Of a DNA stretch of 8,543 nt, positions 1-6,622 are shown in pieces (position 1 is the first letter of the stretch; every line of letters begins with the position of its first letter). This stretch comes from an uncultured Clostridia bacterium. GTDB lineage: Bacteria > Bacillota > Clostridia > Oscillospirales > Acutalibacteraceae. The stretch is taken from the NCBI GenBank assembly GCA_937912045.1, contig CALDPI010000307.1, positions 1 to 8,543 on the forward strand. The letters run 5' to 3'. A model generated the notes under the pieces. The model had not been told where the DNA came from. It ran no database searches and saw only the letters and a program-made list of their open reading frames with translations. The translations under genes were made by a program, and so were the position numbers.

Positions 1-142
1 CCAACAGCACAGAACGGAAGTCTGCGCAGATTTCAGAAAGCCTGTTTGTCGCATTTCTTTCAATGTAAACGTATTTAATATCGCAGGTGTGCGTTTTTCC
101 ACATTCGCACGCGAGTCCTTTTAATAATTCGTTTATATCCAA
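1..142 (-). CDS. sn-glycerol-1-phosphate dehydrogenase-like protein, N-terminal 47 residues (runs off left edge)
   Basis: The minus strand is open from position 142 to the window edge and encodes 47 residues beginning (M)DINELLKGLACECGK. The opening, with its Cys-x-Cys-Gly-x-x-His-x-Cys cluster at residues 12-20 followed by DIKYVYIERNA, resembles clostridial members of the glycerol-1-phosphate dehydrogenase / iron-containing alcohol dehydrogenase superfamily (AraM/EgsA type). That family reduces dihydroxyacetone phosphate with NAD(P)H. The start is the TTG at 140-142: a TGA stop lies in frame three codons upstream, no ATG or GTG intervenes, and an AAAGGTG ribosome binding site (complement of 152-158) sits 9 nt upstream. 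The nucleotide-binding and metal-binding regions lie outside the window, so the assignment rests on the N-terminus alone. The gene is divergent from the DeoR-type regulator, which might control it; that is inference. Confidence 0.66.
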   Translation of the reverse strand, partial: MDINELLKGLACECGKTHTCDIKYVYIERNATNRLSEICADFRSVLL

Positions 143-155
143 ATCAGGTCACACC

Positions 156-184
156 TTTACATTATTAATTAATTATGTTATAAT
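156..184 (+). promoter_or_regulatory. Strong sigma-A-type promoter for the DeoR-family gene
   Basis: TTTACA (156-161) and TATAAT (179-184) are separated by exactly 17 bp, and TG at 176-177 makes an extended -10. Transcription would start near 191, giving a leader of about 100 nt before the ATG at 293. The -35 box overlaps the ribosome binding site of the divergent gene to the left. Confidence 0.7.
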
Positions 185-205
185 ACTTCGGTCAGAAAAA
201 ATCAA
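177..205 (-). promoter_or_regulatory. Probable promoter of the leftward glycerol-1-phosphate dehydrogenase-like gene
   Basis: On the minus strand TTGATT (complement of 200-205) is followed after 17 bp by TATAAC (complement of 177-182). This -10 lies on the same bases as the -10 of the rightward promoter on the other strand, so the two polymerases should exclude each other. The boxes are less close to consensus than the rightward ones. Confidence 0.42.
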
Positions 206-231
206 TATTTAACACAAACTTTGCATATATT

Positions 232-252
232 ACGGCGAATCACGCCGTTTTT
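232..252 (+). terminator. Terminator-like hairpin in the DeoR-gene leader (possible attenuator)
   Basis: ACGGCG (232-237) and CGCCGT (243-248) form a 6-bp GC-rich stem with a 5-nt loop, and the right arm runs into a five-T tract (248-252). It lies about 40 nt downstream of the predicted transcription start and 40 nt before the start codon, so it could end part of the transcripts early. I see no clear competing antiterminator, riboswitch core or leader peptide. Confidence 0.45.
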
Positions 253-292
253 GCTGCTAAATCGGTCAAAAACAATCAAAACGAGGTGCTAA

Positions 293-1045
293 ATGTATAA
301 TAAAGAACGCGAGCAAGAAATTCTCAGCATTTTAAAAACCAAAAACGGCTTTGTAACGGTCAAGCATCTGTGTGAGGCGCTGTTCGCAAGCGAGTCGAGC
401 ATTCGCAGAGATTTAAAGGTGCTCGAGCAGCGAGGAATGGTAAAGCGGAGCTACGGCGGCGCGGCGATAGTCACCAATTTTTCGGGTATTGTAACCTTTA
501 ACAGTCGCACACGTCATAATGCTACAGAAAAAAAGGAGATTGCAGCCAAGGCTGCGGCTTTGATTAACGACGGTGACGTTGTATTTCTGGACCAGTCCTC
601 AAGCGCGTTTTACGTTGCAAACGAAATCATAAACCGTCACACCTTAACTGTTGTTACCAATAATATCGAAATAATGATGCTTTTATCAAACTCGGGTATA
701 AAGGTCATATCCTCGGGCGGCTATCTCAGTGAAGAAAACCGCAACTGCCTCATAGGCGATGACGCAAAAAGCACCTTTAAAAATGTATATGCCGATATTA
801 TGTTTTTCTCGGTAAAGGGCATAACATACGATGGTACAATGTGGGATTGCTCGCGTGAGGAGGTTGTTGTGCGCAACCGAATGTTAAAAAACAGCACAAA
901 GAAGATTATGCTGTGCGACAGCTCGAAATTTGGTGTCCAAGCTCCATTTAAGCAGTGCACGGTGCAGGACGTCGATTTTCTTATAAGCGACGGCGAGAAT
1001 TCAAAGCAGTTTGCTTGCCTGGATGCTAAAACCATACTGCTTTAA
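293..1045 (+). CDS. DeoR-family transcriptional regulator
   Basis: This 250-residue protein has the length and two-part build of DeoR/GlpR repressors. An N-terminal winged helix-turn-helix at residues 1-57 carries the family signature (SSIRRDLKVLEQRGMVKRSYGGA). A DeoRC sensor domain follows at about 75-233, related in fold to ribose-5-phosphate isomerase and NagB, with FLDQSSSA (98-105), VTNN (121-124), SGGYL (141-145), the GITYDG stretch (176-181) and CDSSKFG (208-214). Family members bind a phosphorylated sugar and then release their operator. The effector cannot be read from sequence. The ATG at 293 follows GAGGTG (283-288) by 4 nt. The gene stands alone, between a divergent glycerol-1-phosphate dehydrogenase-like gene and the convergent trxB. 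Its targets could be its own divergent region or the NagB-like pair about 4 kb away; neither is shown here. Confidence 0.93.
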   Translation: MYNKEREQEILSILKTKNGFVTVKHLCEALFASESSIRRDLKVLEQRGMVKRSYGGAAIVTNFSGIVTFNSRTRHNATEKKEIAAKAAALINDGDVVFLDQSSSAFYVANEIINRHTLTVVTNNIEIMMLLSNSGIKVISSGGYLSEENRNCLIGDDAKSTFKNVYADIMFFSVKGITYDGTMWDCSREEVVVRNRMLKNSTKKIMLCDSSKFGVQAPFKQCTVQDVDFLISDGENSKQFACLDAKTILL

Positions 1046-1076
1046 AAAAACACACTTCATAAGAAGTGTGTTTTTT
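1045..1076. terminator. Bidirectional intrinsic terminator between the DeoR gene and trxB
   Basis: CACACTTC (1051-1058) pairs perfectly with GAAGTGTG (1063-1070) around an ATAA loop. A run of A before and a run of T after extend the stem to about 14 bp and supply a U-tract on either strand. It touches the stop codon of the regulator (1043-1045) and lies 1 bp from the trxB stop (1078-1080), so both converging genes use it. Confidence 0.9.
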
Positions 1077-1077
1077 A

Positions 1078-1995
1078 TTACTGTGCAAGATATTCTTCGG
1101 CAAAATGTACCGCAACCGCACCGTCTGCCACGGCCGTCACAATTTGGCGAAGTGCTTTTGTGCGGATGTCGCCAACGGCATAAACGCCGGGGATTTCCGT
1201 TTTAGTGCTTTCATCTGCCATAACGTAACCGTTTTTATCAAGCGCGAGTGCATCGCCTAAAAATTCGGTAGCAGGCTTTCTGCCGATGCTTATGAAAATG
1301 CCGTCACAGGAAAGCTCTGTGATATCTCCGCTTTTTTTATTTTTGATTTTCGCACCGATAACGCGCTTATCCGAGAGCAGTTCTTCCACAGTGCTGTCCC
1401 ACAAAAACTCAATATTTTCTGCGTTTTTGAGCGGCTCTTCATATATCCTTTCGGCGCGCAGAGTGTCGCGCCTGTGCACAAGCATTACCTTTTTGCAAAG
1501 CCTTGAGAGATAAAGCGCGTCGGCTGCGGCACTGTTTCCGCCGCCCACAACCAAGACGGTCTTGTCCTTATAAAATCTGCCGTCGCAATGCGCGCAGTAG
1601 TGAACGCCGCGGCCCGTAAGCTCGGCTTCGTTTTGCAACCCGAGCATTCGCGGATTTGCACCCATAGCCAGCAACACCGTCCTGGCGCAGAAATCGCCCA
1701 GAGCGGTGTGAACGGTTTTGATATCAGACTTCAATTCAAATCCCGTAACCTCGGTATATTCTGTTTTTGCACCGAAACGCTCGGCACCTGATTGCATCTT
1801 CATTCCGAGGGTGAACCCGTCAATTCCCTCGTCAAAGCCGGGATAATTGTCAATATCCCCTGTGAGAGCCATCTGTCCGCCTGCAGACATTTTTTCAATC
1901 ACCAGGACATTAAGCCCTGCGCGAGCTGCGTAAAGCGCGGCAGTGTAGCCTGCAGGACCGCCACCCACGATTATCATATCATAACAGTGTTCCAT
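1078..1995 (-). CDS. trxB: Thioredoxin-disulfide reductase
   Basis: At 305 residues this is a normal-length low-molecular-weight thioredoxin reductase, the FAD- and NADPH-dependent enzyme that reduces thioredoxin in the cytoplasm. The FAD-binding GGGPAG is at 11-16. The redox-active pair is CAHC at 134-137, followed by DG. The NADPH-binding GGGNSAAADA is at 151-160 and HRRDTLRA at 174-181. The second FAD motif GVYAVGDIR is at 270-278. The gene starts 9 nt after the trxA stop with no convincing ribosome binding site, so translational coupling to trxA is likely. The adjacent thioredoxin fits its role as substrate. The only variation from the commonest active site (CATC) is His for Thr between the cysteines, which occurs in the wider family. 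Confidence 0.96.
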   Translation of the reverse strand: MEHCYDMIIVGGGPAGYTAALYAARAGLNVLVIEKMSAGGQMALTGDIDNYPGFDEGIDGFTLGMKMQSGAERFGAKTEYTEVTGFELKSDIKTVHTALGDFCARTVLLAMGANPRMLGLQNEAELTGRGVHYCAHCDGRFYKDKTVLVVGGGNSAAADALYLSRLCKKVMLVHRRDTLRAERIYEEPLKNAENIEFLWDSTVEELLSDKRVIGAKIKNKKSGDITELSCDGIFISIGRKPATEFLGDALALDKNGYVMADESTKTEIPGVYAVGDIRTKALRQIVTAVADGAVAVHFAEEYLAQ

Positions 1996-2004
1996 AGCGC
2001 AAAA

Positions 2005-2313
2005 TTATTCTTCGAGCAGGGCAAGAATACGGGGCTTCGGCATTGCGCCCATAGCCTCGTTTACAATTACACCGCCGCGCATAACAACCAGCGTGGGAAT
2101 GCTGGAAACCTGAAATTTTTCAGCCAGCTCAGGCTCGTTGTCAACATTTATTTTACCCACAACGATTTGCGGATTCTCCTCTGCAATTTCATCCACAATG
2201 GGTGAAACCATACGACAAGGGCCACACCAGTCCGCATAGAAATCGAGCAAAACGGTCTTATCGCTGCTTGTAATCTCATCAAAATTGTTTTTATTCACAC
2301 TAATTACCGACAT
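2005..2313 (-). CDS. trxA: Thioredoxin
   Basis: This 102-residue protein is a complete classical thioredoxin, a small cytoplasmic disulfide reductant. The active site WCGPC lies at 29-33 within the usual FYADWCGPCRMVSPIVDEIA context, and the cis-proline is P73 in SIPT. The start is the ATG at 2311-2313, preceded by AAAGGAT (complement of 2324-2330) at 10 nt. It comes first in a two-gene trxA-trxB unit, and the reductase follows 9 nt after its stop. A promoter lies just upstream, so the pair can probably be expressed apart from the hydrolase gene that precedes it on the same strand. Confidence 0.97.
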   Translation of the reverse strand: MSVISVNKNNFDEITSSDKTVLLDFYADWCGPCRMVSPIVDEIAEENPQIVVGKINVDNEPELAEKFQVSSIPTLVVMRGGVIVNEAMGAMPKPRILALLEE

Positions 2314-2341
2314 ATATTAACGCATCCTTTCTTTTTGTTTT

Positions 2342-2370
2342 ATTATAACCTAACTTTCAATATATTTCCA
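2342..2370 (-). promoter_or_regulatory. Likely promoter of trxA-trxB
   Basis: On the minus strand a perfect TATAAT (complement of 2342-2347) has TGGAAA (complement of 2365-2370) 17 bp upstream, a four-of-six match to the -35 consensus. The 65-bp gap between the hydrolase stop and trxA holds no terminator hairpin, so read-through from the hydrolase remains possible. Confidence 0.5.
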
Positions 2371-2378
2371 CATATAAA

Positions 2379-3347
2379 TTAATCATAAGTACGAAAAAGG
2401 TTTAAAACCTCACGCTCATACCCCTCTTTATCGACGAGATAGCTCATTCCGTGGTCGGCACCCGGCACCACAAAAAGCCGTTTTGGCGCGGTGCAGGCCT
2501 TGTAATTTTCATAGGTCATAGCTACAGGCACAAAGTTGTCGTCTGTGCCGTGAATAAATAACACAGGCACCCGGCACTCCTTCATCGCATCAATGCAGGA
2601 ATAACCCTTTGGGTCGGTCTGGAGCTTTCTTTTGCACATTTCCTCTGTGATGCCGCTGTAAATTCCGTATGGAAGGTGCAGATTGTTCTGCACCACGTGG
2701 CGCCATATGGCATCTGGCGAGGTGAAGCCGCAGTCGGCCGTGATTCCACGCACGTTTTCGGGCAGGGACAGTCCTGCAGCCATCAGCACCGTCGAAGCAC
2801 CCATTGAGATGCCGCCAAGATATATGGGCAGCGCGCCGCCTGTGCGCTCGTTTACCCATTTGACCCACTTAAGACAATCATACCGCTCAAGCAGACCAAA
2901 CCCCATATAGTCGCCGCCGCTTCCGCCCTGACCGCGTTGCTCCGCGTATAAAACGGCGCAGTCGTTTTGATGCCAAAAGGGCGAAATAACGCCAAAATCG
3001 CGCGACCATGAGGAACGCCAGCCATGCATTGCCACAATGATGCGCTTAGGGTGCTCGGGGTAGTACCAGTGCCCAACAAGTCGAACACCGTCGTCCGCCT
3101 CGGTTTCCACCGTTTCGCAGCCTGCGTTTTCAAGCACCTCCGCCGCTTGTGTAAGGGTGGCCATAATTTCCGAAAGCTCACCCGTTCCCATAAGCCGTTC
3201 TTTGTTTTTTACCATACTTTTGGGCTCTTCGCGGTCAAGCGCAACCTCCAAAAGCTTTTTTGCGGTGCCGTGATACAAAGCGCCCAACGCGGTGACGCCT
3301 GCCGCGACCACCGCACCAATTAAAAATTTTTTGGTACCTTTTTTCAT
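2379..3347 (-). CDS. Membrane-anchored alpha/beta hydrolase, substrate unknown
   Basis: The 322-residue protein starts with a lysine-rich stretch and one hydrophobic helix (about residues 8-25) with no lipobox or clear cleavage site, so it is probably a signal-anchored protein with its domain outside the cell. A serine-hydrolase alpha/beta fold follows. It has the oxyanion-region HGW at 108-110, the nucleophile elbow GISMG at 179-183 (Ser181), a probable acid in HGTDDNFVP at 266-274 (best fit Asp270), and the catalytic His299 in GADHG. The layout resembles the DUF/BAAT-like or prolyl-oligopeptidase-like hydrolases common in clostridia, which are mostly uncharacterised esterases or peptidases. 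ATG 3345-3347 has GAGGTG (complement of 3356-3361) 8 nt upstream. A TATAAT-like box lies at the complement of 3370-3375 without a good -35. trxA and trxB follow on the same strand, but I infer no functional link. Confidence 0.86.
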   Translation of the reverse strand: MKKGTKKFLIGAVVAAGVTALGALYHGTAKKLLEVALDREEPKSMVKNKERLMGTGELSEIMATLTQAAEVLENAGCETVETEADDGVRLVGHWYYPEHPKRIIVAMHGWRSSWSRDFGVISPFWHQNDCAVLYAEQRGQGGSGGDYMGFGLLERYDCLKWVKWVNERTGGALPIYLGGISMGASTVLMAAGLSLPENVRGITADCGFTSPDAIWRHVVQNNLHLPYGIYSGITEEMCKRKLQTDPKGYSCIDAMKECRVPVLFIHGTDDNFVPVAMTYENYKACTAPKRLFVVPGADHGMSYLVDKEGYEREVLNLFRTYD

Positions 3348-3400
3348 AAAGTACTCACCTCTTTATAATATTATATACTAAATTTGTTAATAAAAAATAA

Positions 3401-3430
3401 ACAGTTCCGTTCGGAACTGTTTTTATTTTT
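3401..3430. terminator. Bidirectional terminator after the PHP-domain gene
   Basis: ACAGTTCC (3401-3408) pairs with GGAACTGT (3413-3420) around GTTC, extended by A-T pairs, with T-rich tracts on the outgoing side of both strands. It lies immediately beyond the PHP stop codon (3430-3432) and separates that gene from the hydrolase downstream on the same strand. Confidence 0.83.
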
Positions 3431-4463
3431 TACGGATTTAAAATGGAAAGTTCAGACGGGAAATATGCATTTGTATATGCCTTTTTTCCGTGGGTGTCGG
3501 TCACTTCCAGACGGAAATATCCGCACACTGCAGGTAGCTTAAAGGTGGCGCTTGTCAGCGTGTCTTTGTATGAGGCCTCCATTTCTGCAAAGCGGTTGCC
3601 CGTCATAATACGAATGTCACAGGCGGGCGAGGTTTCTATGTGTACGGCGCCGTCCTCAATATATAATTCCTTAATCTGCGGTCCGGTTGAAGAATAAGCG
3701 CTTCCATAATGCTCTCGTGCGTGAGTGCATCTGCCTTGACCATAACCCATCCGCCCAACGAATCGCTTTTTGGGTGGTCTATGGGGTGCTCGTTATGGTT
3801 ATCGTCGGTTGCAACGCAGAAAAGCTTGTGCCCGCGCTTTAGCATCATATCGTAGATTACGCTCGTGCTGTCGTTGCAGCCAAGACCCGTGCAGCCTGTG
3901 TTGTGCACCTCCATTGCAAAGAGACCCTCATATTGCGAATATTCTTCAAACGGCTGCTGCGACCAATCCGGGTGGTTAAGGACAACCAAAAATCCGTTTT
4001 CGTTGGCCTCTTTTATAACGTGGTTGACGTTGGCAACCGATGGTGTGAAATAAAACGGCTCTCCGATGTATTTCATACTTTTGCGTATTTCGGGTATGGT
4101 CATCCACCTCATTTTAGGGTAAATATATTCGGGGTCGTCAGCAACACAGCGCAGATTTTTTCTGTCCTTTGGGTAAATGCAAAGATGCGTAGTGCGAACA
4201 GAATTCCAGCCGTATTTTTCTTCATAATGTGTCTCGTCATTCAGCGCGCGCTCATATCCCGGAATGGTGAGAAAATCCTCATCATCAAGATACGAATGGT
4301 CAAAAATACCCTCGTGGTCGGTAATGGAGAGGACGGAATATCCAGCCTCTTTATAAAGCTTTTTAAGCTCCGCAGGCGACAGCTTTCCATCGGAATAGTC
4401 GCTGTGGGAGTGAAGATTTGCCTTGTAAAAATTACCTTTTTCGGATAAAAGATATTTTTTCAT
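3430..4463 (-). pseudogene. PHP-domain metal-dependent phosphoesterase, frameshifted near the C-terminus
   Basis: PHP proteins are metal-dependent phosphoesterases. Counting from the ATG at 4463, the motifs are HSHSDYSDG at 18-26, ITDHEG at 47-52, LNHPDW at 162-167, EVHN at 185-188 and ATDDNHN at 218-224. I prefer this ATG (product begins MKKYLLSEKGNFYKANLHS) over the in-frame GTG at 4475, because GGTGA lies 8 nt before it and the start matches the family. The first frame reads to IMEAL and then 19 unrelated residues before a stop at 3636-3638. The C-terminal domain (GSAYSSTGPQIKELYIEDG onward, 91 residues) continues in the -1 frame to 3430. The two halves overlap at 3696-3705. Rejoined, they would give about 349 residues, a sensible length. 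All metal-ligand motifs are upstream of the break, so a truncated protein might keep some activity. A sequencing error cannot be excluded. Confidence 0.82.
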
Positions 4464-4498
4464 AAAACGCGTCACCAGCCTTTGAAAACTCTAAAAAT

Positions 4499-4527
4499 AT
4501 AATACTATAACCCTCCCACTCTTGCAA
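4499..4527 (-). promoter_or_regulatory. Likely promoter of the PHP-domain gene
   Basis: On the minus strand TTGCAA (complement of 4522-4527) and TATTAT (complement of 4499-4504) are 17 bp apart, about 36 bp before the ATG at 4463. That spacing fits a short leader carrying the GGTGA ribosome binding site. Confidence 0.48.
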
Positions 4528-4612
4528 GACATATTACAAAAAGTGTGGAGTTTTATCCTTATTTTAAGCTTTAAAACCAAATATAATTATAAAAAATGAC
4601 GTAATATTCATA

Positions 4613-4639
4613 TTGAACTAACGATAATTGTGATATACT
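4613..4639 (+). promoter_or_regulatory. Likely promoter of the NagB-like gene pair
   Basis: TATACT (4634-4639) carries an upstream TG (4631-4632), giving an extended -10. TTGAAC (4613-4618) lies only 15 bp before it, shorter than the ideal spacer, so the extended -10 may do much of the work. Transcription would start near 4646, about 36 nt before the ATG. Confidence 0.48.
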
Positions 4640-4681
4640 TTATTTGTAAAATAAGGTGCAAGCCAAAAAGGAGGAACCAAA

Positions 4682-5662
4682 ATGTATTACAATTCATTCA
4701 AATTTGCACCGGCAGAGTGGTTGCCGTTTCGTGACAAGACCGTTCTTGATGAAATAGTCAACGTAAGTATCACAGAAAAACAGGGTAAAAACTTTGAAAA
4801 TCCGGATTTTGAGCTTAAGGTAGTTTATGACGTCCACAACTATTTCGCAACCGAGCTTATGCAGCGCATACGTATGTCTGACGTGCGCGATGAAAAGCTT
4901 GTGCTTATTCTGCCCAGTCCCGAAAACGCGGTGTTTATCAGCGTGACAGAGGCACTCAACAAATTCCAGATTAGCTGCAGAAACGTGCATATATTCTTCC
5001 TTTATGAATATGCAAACGAAAAGGGTGAGGTGGCACCCTGGCAGAGCCCCTTCAGCCGTTCGGGCCACTTTATGCGTTATTTTTATAACCGCCTTGAAGA
5101 GCATCTGCGTATGCCTATGGAGCAAATTCACTTCTGGACACGCGATAATATAGATACATATTCGGACGAGCTTGCGGCACTCGGCGGTGCTGACGTCGCC
5201 TTCACAGCAATCAGCTGGTCGGGCGGAATCGGCGCAATCGACCCAGAGGGCTTCGCGGCTGACACAATGGACGAGTTAAAGACAATGGGCTCGCGCCTTG
5301 TAACACCGATGCCCGAAATGATTGCACACGACTCGCTGCGCGGAATGTTTGGCTGCGCAGGCGATATCGGCAACGTACCGCCCAAGGCGGTAACGGTCGG
5401 CCCCAAGGATTTGCTCTCGGCAAAGGAATGGATAGATTTAGAATATCTCACCGCTTGCGGCGGCTCGCCTGCACATCAGAAGTTCCCGCTGCGCCTTGCG
5501 CTTTTCGGACCGATTTGTTCTGCAAATATTGCGTCGCTTATGCGCTTGCATAAGGGCGTGTGCTATGTCTCGCCTGAGGTTGCGGCAATGCCCAATTCAG
5601 ACCCCGATTATGACTATTTGCCAGCCGCACTTGAAGAAATCCGCAAAAGCGAAGAAGCGTAA
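4682..5662 (+). CDS. NagB-fold (glucosamine-6-phosphate deaminase-like) protein, active-site-degenerate copy
   Basis: This 326-residue protein is a clear homologue of the gene right after it. They share the N-terminal FAPxxWLPxxDKxVL pattern (8-22), NVHIFFLYEYAN (101-112) against NIHAFCMDEYAD, a WxGxxxxIDP block (179-188), VTVGPKDLLSA (237-247) and the C-terminal YGP/FGP and YVS motifs. The block order is that of the NagB/6-phosphogluconolactonase sugar-phosphate isomerase fold, with an extra N-terminal segment. Key positions are changed. The Asp of the DEY motif, the general base in NagB, is Tyr108, and the His of the GHxAF motif is Gly182. It is therefore unlikely to be a standard deaminase, and could be a partner or regulatory subunit of its neighbour or bind sugar phosphate without turnover. 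The start is secure: AAGGAGG (4668-4674) lies 7 nt before ATG. It is the first gene of a two-gene operon divergent from the PHP gene. Confidence 0.8.
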   Translation: MYYNSFKFAPAEWLPFRDKTVLDEIVNVSITEKQGKNFENPDFELKVVYDVHNYFATELMQRIRMSDVRDEKLVLILPSPENAVFISVTEALNKFQISCRNVHIFFLYEYANEKGEVAPWQSPFSRSGHFMRYFYNRLEEHLRMPMEQIHFWTRDNIDTYSDELAALGGADVAFTAISWSGGIGAIDPEGFAADTMDELKTMGSRLVTPMPEMIAHDSLRGMFGCAGDIGNVPPKAVTVGPKDLLSAKEWIDLEYLTACGGSPAHQKFPLRLALFGPICSANIASLMRLHKGVCYVSPEVAAMPNSDPDYDYLPAALEEIRKSEEA

Positions 5663-5673
5663 GGAGTGATATT

Positions 5674-6603
5674 ATGAACCGTAATTTATTTGATTTTGCA
5701 CCAAGTGCCTGGCTTCCTACACAAGACAAGGCCGTTTTGGAATATTGCAGAAACATTCGTCGTGAAGAAATGGAAATAACCAACGAAAACGGATACAGAG
5801 TGCGCGTTGTTCCGCACCCGTCCAGCGCCGTTACCTGCGAGCTTTTTGATTGGATATATCGTTCCGACGTTGAGGATAAAAAGACTGTAATCGTTTTCCC
5901 TAACTCTTGGAAAAACATATATACTGCCGCGGTTGAAATGTGCAACCGCTTTAACGTATCGGGACGTAACATTCACGCCTTCTGTATGGATGAATACGCA
6001 GACGAGGACGGCAACGTCGCCCCGATTACCTGGTATCGCTCGCTCGGCGGCCACTTCCTTACCGAATTTTATATGAGCTTCCGCGAAGACCTTCGTCCGC
6101 CGCTCAAGCAGATGCATTACTACACCAACGAGAATATTAATTACTATTCCGACCTCATCGCAGAGGAGGGCAACGGCGGCGCCGATTTGATTGTTTCGGC
6201 AACAGGCTGGATAGGCCACACCGCATTTATCGACCCCAACACAAAGGCATTCAAGGCCGACAATCTTGAGGATTTCCTCAAAATCAAGGCAGGCTTTGTC
6301 GATAACCACCGCCTGACCACACAGCAGAATGCAGGCGGCGCAAGCGCAATTTGGCACACACCGAGATATTCTGTATCCATCGGACCGTGGGACGTAATAC
6401 ACGCGCGTGACCATCTCGAGCGTCACGACCTGCAGAATACAGGCGGTTATTCCTCTTGGGAGAGAATGATTTCACGTCTGCAGCTTTACGGACCTGTGTG
6501 CATGGAGGTACCTGCATCAATATACCAGCTGACCAAGGGAACAATCTACGTCAGCGAGGATATGGCACGCCCGATAGAGCCTATGGACCTTTTGGCACTG
6601 TAA
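5674..6603 (+). CDS. NagB-fold glucosamine-6-phosphate deaminase-like protein, putatively active copy
   Basis: The 309-residue protein belongs to the same family as the preceding gene but keeps more of the catalytic set. It has MDEY at 105-108 (Asp106, matching Asp72 of E. coli NagB) and GHTAFIDP at 181-188 (His182, matching His143). The SIGPWDVIHARDHL stretch (235-248) corresponds to the TVGVGTLLDAEEV region of NagB. It still differs from a true glucosamine-6-phosphate deaminase. The Asp before Gly-His is Ile180, the Glu of the NEP motif is Asp187, and the chain is about 40 residues longer than E. coli NagB (266) because of an N-terminal extension. A related sugar phosphate is therefore as likely a substrate as glucosamine 6-phosphate. 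The start ATG follows the previous stop by 11 nt, and its AAGGAG overlaps that stop, which points to translational coupling and matched amounts of the two proteins. Confidence 0.83.
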   Translation: MNRNLFDFAPSAWLPTQDKAVLEYCRNIRREEMEITNENGYRVRVVPHPSSAVTCELFDWIYRSDVEDKKTVIVFPNSWKNIYTAAVEMCNRFNVSGRNIHAFCMDEYADEDGNVAPITWYRSLGGHFLTEFYMSFREDLRPPLKQMHYYTNENINYYSDLIAEEGNGGADLIVSATGWIGHTAFIDPNTKAFKADNLEDFLKIKAGFVDNHRLTTQQNAGGASAIWHTPRYSVSIGPWDVIHARDHLERHDLQNTGGYSSWERMISRLQLYGPVCMEVPASIYQLTKGTIYVSEDMARPIEPMDLLAL

Positions 6604-6622
6604 AAAAAACAAAACCCGCTTA

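Noticed and set aside
3690..3710. Programmed -1 ribosomal frameshifting in the PHP gene.
   Set aside because: No slippery heptamer such as A-AAA-AAG is present at the overlap. Joining the frames directly would also leave the product several residues short at a conserved spacing, so a deletion explains it better.
4473..4475. GTG as the start of the PHP gene.
   Set aside because: The AAAGG upstream is only 3 nt from it, while GGTGA is well placed 8 nt before the ATG at 4463, and the resulting start MKKYLL matches the family.
5686..6426. A minus-strand open frame of about 246 codons inside the second NagB-like gene.
   Set aside because: It lies wholly opposite a well-supported gene and has no recognisable motif or ribosome binding site.
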